DNA of 28,870 nucleotides, taken from positions 41,329 to 70,198 of the forward strand of contig NZ_JACXJG010000012.1 in the NCBI RefSeq assembly GCF_014904065.1, given 5' to 3'. The stretch comes from Gulosibacter sediminis. GTDB lineage: Bacteria > Actinomycetota > Actinomycetes > Actinomycetales > Microbacteriaceae. The notes below the pieces were generated by a model, which was given only the letters and a program-made list of their open reading frames with translations, was not told the origin of the DNA and ran no database searches. The translations under genes were made by a program, and so were the position numbers. How positions within the stretch are numbered: position 1 is the first letter of the stretch; the number at the start of each line of letters is the position of its first letter. Below are positions 23,973 through 28,870 of the stretch, in pieces.

Positions 23973-24859
23973 CCGAAGAGGCACTGCTGACGCGCGTCAA
24001 GACCAAACTCTTTCTGCGGTCTCGGCGACGTGCGACGCACCTGCTTGAGGGCCAGTACGCGGCGATGCATCGCGGTCGCAGCATGGACTTCGATGACCTG
24101 CGCGAATATGAGCCGGGCGACGAGGTGGCCGACATCGATTGGAACGCCTCGGCACGCTCCGGTACGACGCTCGTGCGCCGCTGGGCCGACGAGCGGCGCA
24201 ACCGCGTCTGCTTCGTCATGGATTCGGGCCGAAACATGGCCACCGGCTCGACCGGCGGCGACCCGAAGCGTGACATCGCGATCATGGCGGCCGGTGCGCT
24301 CGGCTACATCGCGCAGCGCCATGGCGACGAAGTCGCCTTCATCAGCGGCAACGCCGACGGGATCCAGCAACTTCCGTTTCGCGCGACCGAGGGGTCGCTC
24401 GAGCGCGGTCTTCGGGCCGCGAGCGCACCGATCGCGGTTGATGGCGCCCGCAGCGACGTGATCAGCTTGCTCGAGCGCGCCCGCGTCACGCTCAAGCAGC
24501 GGATGTTCGTGGTGGTCATCGCCGATGAACTGCGGCTGGATGAGCGGCTGCGTGAGCAGCTCGGCGCGCTTTCGGCCGCGCACCAACTCGTGTGGATCGA
24601 GGTCGGCGATGGCGACCCCATCGGGCGCGGTGGGCAAGCCACCAGCTTTGACGTCGACGGCGGCTGGGAGATGCCACGCACGCTCGCTCGCTCTCCGAAG
24701 CTGCGCCGAGAGCTTGACGCCGCCATGGCCGAGCGCGCCCGCGAACTGCGCACCGAGCTCGAGCGCCGAGGCGTGTCGCATACGCGCATCGAGCGCGTCG
24801 ATGGCGCAGTGCCGGCGCTGCTCGAACTCCTACGAGTGAGGCAGCATGCCCGGATTTGA
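23969..24859 (+). CDS. DUF58 domain-containing protein
   Basis: Function unknown at the biochemical level; DUF58 proteins are regular partners of MoxR and VWA proteins and have a degenerate VWA-like fold. In 296 residues the family signature is clear: FDDLREYEPGDEVADIDWNAS split around residues 41-60, then RSGTTLVRRWADERR and a VWA-like CFVMDSGRNMA strand. No membrane helix is seen, unlike longer DUF58 proteins, so it is probably cytoplasmic. GTG 23969 overlaps the moxR stop (GTGA), and the 3' end overlaps the next gene by 14 bases, showing translational coupling. Confidence 0.9.
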   Translation: MTEEALLTRVKTKLFLRSRRRATHLLEGQYAAMHRGRSMDFDDLREYEPGDEVADIDWNASARSGTTLVRRWADERRNRVCFVMDSGRNMATGSTGGDPKRDIAIMAAGALGYIAQRHGDEVAFISGNADGIQQLPFRATEGSLERGLRAASAPIAVDGARSDVISLLERARVTLKQRMFVVVIADELRLDERLREQLGALSAAHQLVWIEVGDGDPIGRGGQATSFDVDGGWEMPRTLARSPKLRRELDAAMAERARELRTELERRGVSHTRIERVDGAVPALLELLRVRQHARI

Positions 24860-25349
24860 TTTCGCGAGCGCCACCACGCCGCCCGAGCTGCCGGGCGAGG
24901 TGCTGCCGCTCGTCGGCTACAGCGCGTTTTGGCTTTGGCTTGGCATCGGGTTCATCGCGCTCGTTGTTGTCTACTACCTGCTCGTGTGGGTGTTTACCCG
25001 CGACCCTTCGCGCACGAACGAAGCTGAGCACGACGAGACCATCGATGTGGACGCCGCTCGGGCCCAGGCATTCGCGCGGGTCGATACCATCGAACGACAG
25101 GCCAGCTCGGGTGAACTCGACGATCGCTCCGCCTACGAGCAGCTCAGCGCGACCATGCGCGAGTTCGTGGCCGAGGCCACCGGCGTTCCCGCCGACCACA
25201 TGACCCTGGCCGACCTCTCGCGCACACAGCTGCAGGGCACGACGAGAACGGTGGCGCAGCTCTACCCGGGTATCTTCGCGCCCGAGGCGCAGCGTGATGT
25301 AGCGGCGGCAACACGGGATGCGAGGGCGGTGATTTCGGGATGGAACTAG
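24846..25349 (+). CDS. Small single-pass membrane protein of the MoxR/VWA operon
   Basis: I recognise no named family. 167 residues with a short N-terminus, one membrane helix (about 25-50, AFWLWLGIGFIALVVVYYLLVWVF) and a cytoplasmic helical domain of about 115 residues with ERQASSGELDDRSAYEQLSA and a FVAEATGVPADHMTLADL segment. Position and topology resemble the DUF4381-like proteins of other MoxR/Bat operons, which is inference. It overlaps DUF58 by 14 bases and the following VWA gene by 10 bases, so its product is probably made in step with theirs. Confidence 0.8.
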   Translation: MPGFDFASATTPPELPGEVLPLVGYSAFWLWLGIGFIALVVVYYLLVWVFTRDPSRTNEAEHDETIDVDAARAQAFARVDTIERQASSGELDDRSAYEQLSATMREFVAEATGVPADHMTLADLSRTQLQGTTRTVAQLYPGIFAPEAQRDVAAATRDARAVISGWN

Positions 25350-26332
25350 CATTCTGGTGGTTGCCCATCGCCGTAATCGTGGTGCTGATCGCGGTGATTG
25401 CCGCGGGGTGGTGGCTCGGCCGGCGCCGAACGGCCGGCCGAGCAATCGCGAATTCCTGGCGCGTGACCGAGCTGCCTGGTTATCGAACGGCACTCGCCCG
25501 GTCTGGCCTGTTCATTGGCGTCACCGCCGTGGTGCTCGCCCTCGTGCTCGCGACCGGTACCGTTGCGGCGGCGCGCTGGGTCTACACGCGAGTCGAGACT
25601 CCCGAGAAATACAACCGCGACATCGTGCTCTGCCTGGATGTGTCGGGGTCGATGACTGAGTACGACGCCGACGTGATTGATCGCTACCTCGAAATGCTGC
25701 CCGGCTTCGAGGGCGAACGCATGTCGCTCGTGCTCTGGAACTCGTCCGCGGTGCCTGTCTTCCCGCTCACCGACGACTATGCGTTCGTCGAAGACCAACT
25801 CAAGACGGTACGGGACGCCATGAAGTCCGGCACGGGGTCCGCGGTGTATACGAGCGGAACGCTTACCCGGCCCGGCGCCTCGCTCGTCGGCGACGGCCTC
25901 GCCTCGTGCGTCATGCAGTTCCCGGGGGCCGAGCCGTCCTCCACCGAACCGCCGGTTGACGACGGCCGCTCGAGGTCGATCATTCTCGCCACCGACAACG
26001 TCGTGAACGGGGCCCCGACCGTGTCGCTCGAGCAGGCGGCCGCGTACGCCCGCGACAACTTCATCACGGTGTTCGGTCTGGACGCGAACGAGTACCGAGA
26101 CGCCTTCGCGGCCGAGTACGAGGGCGTCATGACCGAGTACGAGTTCCCGTACTTCCCACTCACCGCGGAGGACTCGGTCGACGAGATCGTGGACACGATC
26201 ACGAGCGAGCAGACGAGCAAGATTCAGGGCGCTCCGCAGCTCTACGTCATCGACCGCCCCGAGTTCTGGCTGTGGGGACTGCTCATCGGTATTCCGGTGT
26301 TCCTCGTGTGCGCGAGGAGGCTGCGCATATGA
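25340..26332 (+). CDS. VWA-domain membrane protein (BatA-like), first copy
   Basis: 330 residues. Helix 1 (about 5-27), helix 2 (about 56-80), then a von Willebrand factor A domain with a full MIDAS start DVSGS (100-104) after CL, and a final helix (about 305-325, FWLWGLLIGIPVFLVCARRL). Topology predicts the VWA domain outside the membrane or, depending on orientation, facing the cytoplasm; the positive GRRR after helix 1 favours a cytoplasmic loop between helices 1 and 2 and so an external VWA domain. It is Bat-like by fold and neighbours. It overlaps the previous gene by 10 bases and the next by 4 (ATGA). Confidence 0.88.
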   Translation: MELAFWWLPIAVIVVLIAVIAAGWWLGRRRTAGRAIANSWRVTELPGYRTALARSGLFIGVTAVVLALVLATGTVAAARWVYTRVETPEKYNRDIVLCLDVSGSMTEYDADVIDRYLEMLPGFEGERMSLVLWNSSAVPVFPLTDDYAFVEDQLKTVRDAMKSGTGSAVYTSGTLTRPGASLVGDGLASCVMQFPGAEPSSTEPPVDDGRSRSIILATDNVVNGAPTVSLEQAAAYARDNFITVFGLDANEYRDAFAAEYEGVMTEYEFPYFPLTAEDSVDEIVDTITSEQTSKIQGAPQLYVIDRPEFWLWGLLIGIPVFLVCARRLRI

Positions 26333-27366
26333 CCTGGGATCCCATGCTCCCGCCGTGGCTCCTCGTGGTCATCGCGGCGCTGCTGGTCGGCTACGTCGGT
26401 TTCGCGGCCGTCCGCGCGCCCGCGCGGGCCCGGCTGATGTGGCTCGGTCGCCTGGTGATGGTGCTCGCGCTCGTGGGAGCCCTCGCACGCCCGGGCATCG
26501 GCACCTACTCGGCGAACGTCGCGAACGATGCGGTCGACGTCGTGTTTGTCGTCGATACTTCAGCGTCGGTCGGGGCGGAAGACTGGGGGAGTACCGCGGT
26601 GCGGCTTGAGGGCATGAAAGACGACATCAAGAAGCTCGCCGCGGATCACCCAGGGGCCCGCTTCGCCATGATCACCTTCAATTCGGTCGCCTCGCAGCGA
26701 TTGCCGTTCACGAGCGATGCGACGGCGCTGCAGGAGGCGGTCGACCTGCTGACGCCGGAAGATGGCTTCTATGCGATGGGCTCCTCACCCACGATTGCGG
26801 CCGACCTCCTGCACGACGTGCTGCAGGATGCGGTCGAGGCCGACCCTGAGGGCGAGCGCGCCCGCGTCGTCTACTACCTCGGTGATGGCGAAGACACGCT
26901 CGGCAGCGATGCCAACGACTTCTCGGAATCCGCGGGACTCGTGCAGGGCGGCAGCGTGCTCGGTTATGGGACGAAGGCCGGCGGAAAAGTGCGAGCTTAT
27001 GACACCTATGGCCGCAACTACACCGACTACCTCTATGACTACGGCACCTATGAGCCGGGAGTCTCGAAGATCGACGAGGAGACGCTCGACGGCATCGCGC
27101 AGCAGCTGCGGGTGAGCTACCAGCACCGCGACGCAAACTCGGAACCCGAGGCGGCGCAAGTCGATGTGCGCCGCGGCACGTTGGCACCCGAGGCCGCCAA
27201 CCGCATGAGCTTCCCGGTCTACTGGGTGTTCGCGCTGGTCATTGTCGGGTGGTTGCTCGTTGAGAGCTTCCTGCTCGTGCGCGCCGGGCGAGAGGTGCGC
27301 GATGCGCTGGGCGAGCAGGAGCGGCGCGAGGATGCGCGTGCCGTCGGGGCGGGTGACGACGTATGA
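26329..27366 (+). CDS. VWA-domain membrane protein (BatB-like), second copy
   Basis: 345 residues with the same plan as the preceding protein: helix 1 (about 9-28), helix 2 (about 38-55), a VWA domain with MIDAS DTSAS (76-80) followed by a MITFNS strand, and a C-terminal helix (about 292-315). The linker between helices 1 and 2 is short and Arg-rich. Divergent sequence but shared topology with the first VWA gene suggests an old duplication and a paired, possibly heteromeric, role. ATG 26329 forms an ATGA overlap with the previous stop; the frame is open to 26272 but that part lies within the previous gene. The next gene overlaps by 4 bases. Confidence 0.87.
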   Translation: MTWDPMLPPWLLVVIAALLVGYVGFAAVRAPARARLMWLGRLVMVLALVGALARPGIGTYSANVANDAVDVVFVVDTSASVGAEDWGSTAVRLEGMKDDIKKLAADHPGARFAMITFNSVASQRLPFTSDATALQEAVDLLTPEDGFYAMGSSPTIAADLLHDVLQDAVEADPEGERARVVYYLGDGEDTLGSDANDFSESAGLVQGGSVLGYGTKAGGKVRAYDTYGRNYTDYLYDYGTYEPGVSKIDEETLDGIAQQLRVSYQHRDANSEPEAAQVDVRRGTLAPEAANRMSFPVYWVFALVIVGWLLVESFLLVRAGREVRDALGEQERREDARAVGAGDDV

Positions 27367-28175
27367 GTGACGAGATGAACGACTTTGTGAGCGACCGCAC
27401 GGTGCGTCACCAGCGAAAGCAGAAGGTGCAGGACCCCGCGATCTCAGCGGCGCGTCGGCGCAGGCGACTTCGCCGTCGCCTCATGCTGTGGAGCCTGCCG
27501 TTCTCGATCGCCTTGCTGTTGGTGTCGGCAAAGCTCATTTCGCAGCACGCGATCGCCCAGACCGCGCTGAGCCAGTATTCGCAGGCCGAGTATGAGGGCT
27601 CGCTGAATACCTCCGGCCAGCTGAAGTTTGCCAATGTCGTCGAGCCGTGGAAGCCCTTCTACAACATGGGCACGAACTACCTGCGACTGGATGCACTGGC
27701 CGAGGCACAGGAGCAGTTCCACTCGGCCCTCGATCTGGCGAGTCCCAGCGAGCAGTGCCCGATTCGCGCGAACCTCGCGATCGCGATCGAGCGCGAGGGC
27801 GATGTCGCGCTCGAGGCGGAGGACGCCGAAACCGCCATTGCGAAGTATCAGGAGGCGTTGACCGTACTCGATGAGGCAGACGTGAGCTGCGAGTTCTCGA
27901 CCTCGAACCGCTCGATCACCGACAGCGACGCCCGCATCACCGAGAAGCTCGAAGAACTCGAGCAGCAGCGGGAGCAACAGGAGCAGCCGCAGGACGGCGG
28001 CGACGGCTCCGATAGCCCTGGCGGTGAAAGTGATGGCGGCACCGAGACGCAACCCGACCCGGACGCGCTCGACGAGCTCGAGAACGGGCTCGGCGACAAT
28101 CAGCAGGATCGTCAGAACGACGTCGAGGACGAAGAGGGCGGTTACGGGCAGAGCCAGCCCGATCAACCCTGGTAG
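27363..28175 (+). CDS. TPR-like membrane-anchored protein with acidic Q/E/D-rich tail
   Basis: 270 residues. A basic cytoplasmic N-terminus (RRRRRLRRR at about 31-39) leads to one membrane helix (about 41-60). Then comes an external helical domain with TPR-like repeats (about 95-165, [26 protein letters not shown] and a second unit [23 protein letters not shown], written as two blocks), then a Glu/Gln coiled-coil and a low-complexity D/G/Q/E tail. Two cysteines in the external part could form a disulfide. It plays the position of BatE/BatC TPR proteins. ATG 27363 overlaps the previous stop (ATGA). It ends the operon, 20 bases before proS. Confidence 0.8.
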   Translation: MSDEMNDFVSDRTVRHQRKQKVQDPAISAARRRRRLRRRLMLWSLPFSIALLLVSAKLISQHAIAQTALSQYSQAEYEGSLNTSGQLKFANVVEPWKPFYNMGTNYLRLDALAEAQEQFHSALDLASPSEQCPIRANLAIAIEREGDVALEAEDAETAIAKYQEALTVLDEADVSCEFSTSNRSITDSDARITEKLEELEQQREQQEQPQDGGDGSDSPGGESDGGTETQPDPDALDELENGLGDNQQDRQNDVEDEEGGYGQSQPDQPW

Positions 28176-28182
28176 CGCGGGG

Positions 28183-28188
28183 TACGAT
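28183..28188 (+). promoter_or_regulatory. -10 element for proS
   Basis: TACGAT, 7 bases before GTG 28196, within an 11-mer GTACGATGGCC identical to the one before moxR. No Shine-Dalgarno. Confidence 0.5.
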
Positions 28189-28195
28189 GGCCGAC

Positions 28196-28870
28196 GTGAT
28201 CCAACGTCTGTCGAACTACTTCCTTCGCACGCTCCGCGACAACCCGGCCGACGCCGAGGTCGCGAGCCACCGCCTCCTCGTTCGCGCCGGGTACATCCGA
28301 CGTCAGGCACCGGGTATCTTCGCCTGGCTGCCGATCGGGTTGCGTGTTCGCCGACGCGTTGAGGCGATCATCCGCGAAGAGCTCGCGGCTGCCGGCGCGC
28401 AGGAGATGCTCTTCCCGGCGCTGCTGCCGCAGGAGTTTTACGAGGCCACGGGCCGTGTCGACGACTATGGCGACGGGATGTTCCACCTCTCCGACCGCAA
28501 GGACGCCGAGATGGTGCTGGCGCCGACGCACGAGGAGGCCTTCACGCTCGCGGTGAAGGACCTGTTCTCGTCGTATAAGGATCTCCCGATCACGATCTAT
28601 CAGATCCAGGACAAGTACCGCGACGAGGCCCGGCCCCGAGCCGGCATCCTGCGCGGCCGCGAGTTCACCATGAAGGACGCCTACTCGTTCGACTGGAACG
28701 ATGAGGGGCTCGACGCGAGCTACCAGGCGCAGCGCGATGCGTACGAGCGCATCTTCCGCCGCCTCGGGCTCGACTACGTCATCGTCGCGGCCGACTCGGG
28801 CGCCATGGGCGGATCGAAGTCGGAGGAATTCCTCCACCCGACCGAAATCGGCGAGGACACCTTCGTGCGC
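28196..28870 (+). CDS. proS: Prolyl-tRNA synthetase, N-terminal part, truncated by window edge
   Basis: Class II aminoacyl-tRNA synthetase that charges tRNA-Pro. The 225 codons present cover the N-terminal half of the catalytic core: [20 protein letters not shown], then [20 protein letters not shown], motif-1 region, [11 protein letters not shown], the motif-2 stretch [20 protein letters not shown] followed by KDAYSFDWN, and the [14 protein letters not shown] start of the insertion (editing) domain, which marks the bacterial ProS type. GTG 28196 is chosen; the in-frame ATG 28187 lies inside the -10 element. It starts 20 bases after the TPR gene but probably from its own promoter. Confidence 0.96.
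   Translation, partial: MIQRLSNYFLRTLRDNPADAEVASHRLLVRAGYIRRQAPGIFAWLPIGLRVRRRVEAIIREELAAAGAQEMLFPALLPQEFYEATGRVDDYGDGMFHLSDRKDAEMVLAPTHEEAFTLAVKDLFSSYKDLPITIYQIQDKYRDEARPRAGILRGREFTMKDAYSFDWNDEGLDASYQAQRDAYERIFRRLGLDYVIVAADSGAMGGSKSEEFLHPTEIGEDTFVR

Overview
The window is GC-rich and densely coded. Gene order points to a Gram-positive actinobacterium, most likely Micrococcales and plausibly Microbacteriaceae. The series prfA / prmC / tsaC / wecA-like transferase / atpI-like / atpBEFHAGDC, and the series dxr / M50 site-2 protease / ispG, are both standard actinobacterial blocks. The unusually short AtpC and many apparently leaderless genes fit this placement. The genus cannot be named from the sequence alone. 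All the long genes are intact except prfA at the left edge and proS at the right edge, which are cut by the window. No gene-free stretch exceeds 300 bases. I see no insertion sequence, phage, CRISPR array, rRNA or intact tRNA.

Layout. 1-370: 3' end of prfA (release factor 1). 374-1986, minus strand: cysK-cysE (cysteine synthesis from serine), lying between prfA and its usual partner prmC. The cysK leader holds a tRNA-like, foldable element next to the ribosome binding site. 2126-4937: prmC, tsaC and a WecA/TagO-type polyprenyl-phosphate sugar-1-phosphate transferase. 4934-12485: an AtpI-like membrane protein and the complete F1Fo ATP synthase operon atpB-E-F-H-A-G-D-C, with structured intercistronic regions. 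12482-13243: yaaA, coupled to atpC, whose first codons form a long perfect inverted repeat. 13355-14158: a DUF5684-like membrane protein with a Q/G/Y/P-rich tail, followed by a good intrinsic terminator. 14276-18195: a coupled pair, a DUF4192 protein and a two-module FtsK/SpoIIIE ATPase resembling type VII secretion EccC but with no other secretion gene nearby. 18120-19130, minus strand: an asparaginase whose 3' end overlaps the ATPase gene by 76 bp. 19217-22918: dxr, the M50 protease (RseP/Rip1 type) and ispG, so two MEP-pathway genes flank an intramembrane protease. 22983-28175: six overlapping genes encoding MoxR ATPase, DUF58, a small membrane protein, two VWA membrane proteins and a TPR membrane protein (a Bat-like operon). 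28196-28870: start of proS.

Expression style. Two modes stand out. Genes inside the atp operon carry clear Shine-Dalgarno sequences. In contrast, eight genes (prmC, tsaC, the DUF4192 gene, dxr, the M50 protease, ispG, moxR, proS) have no Shine-Dalgarno but have a TAnnnT -10 element 6-10 bases before the start codon, as expected for leaderless mRNAs. The features most worth a second look are the cysK leader, the hairpin inside yaaA, the orphan EccC-like ATPase with DUF4192, the atpB-atpE hairpins and the leaderless promoter series.
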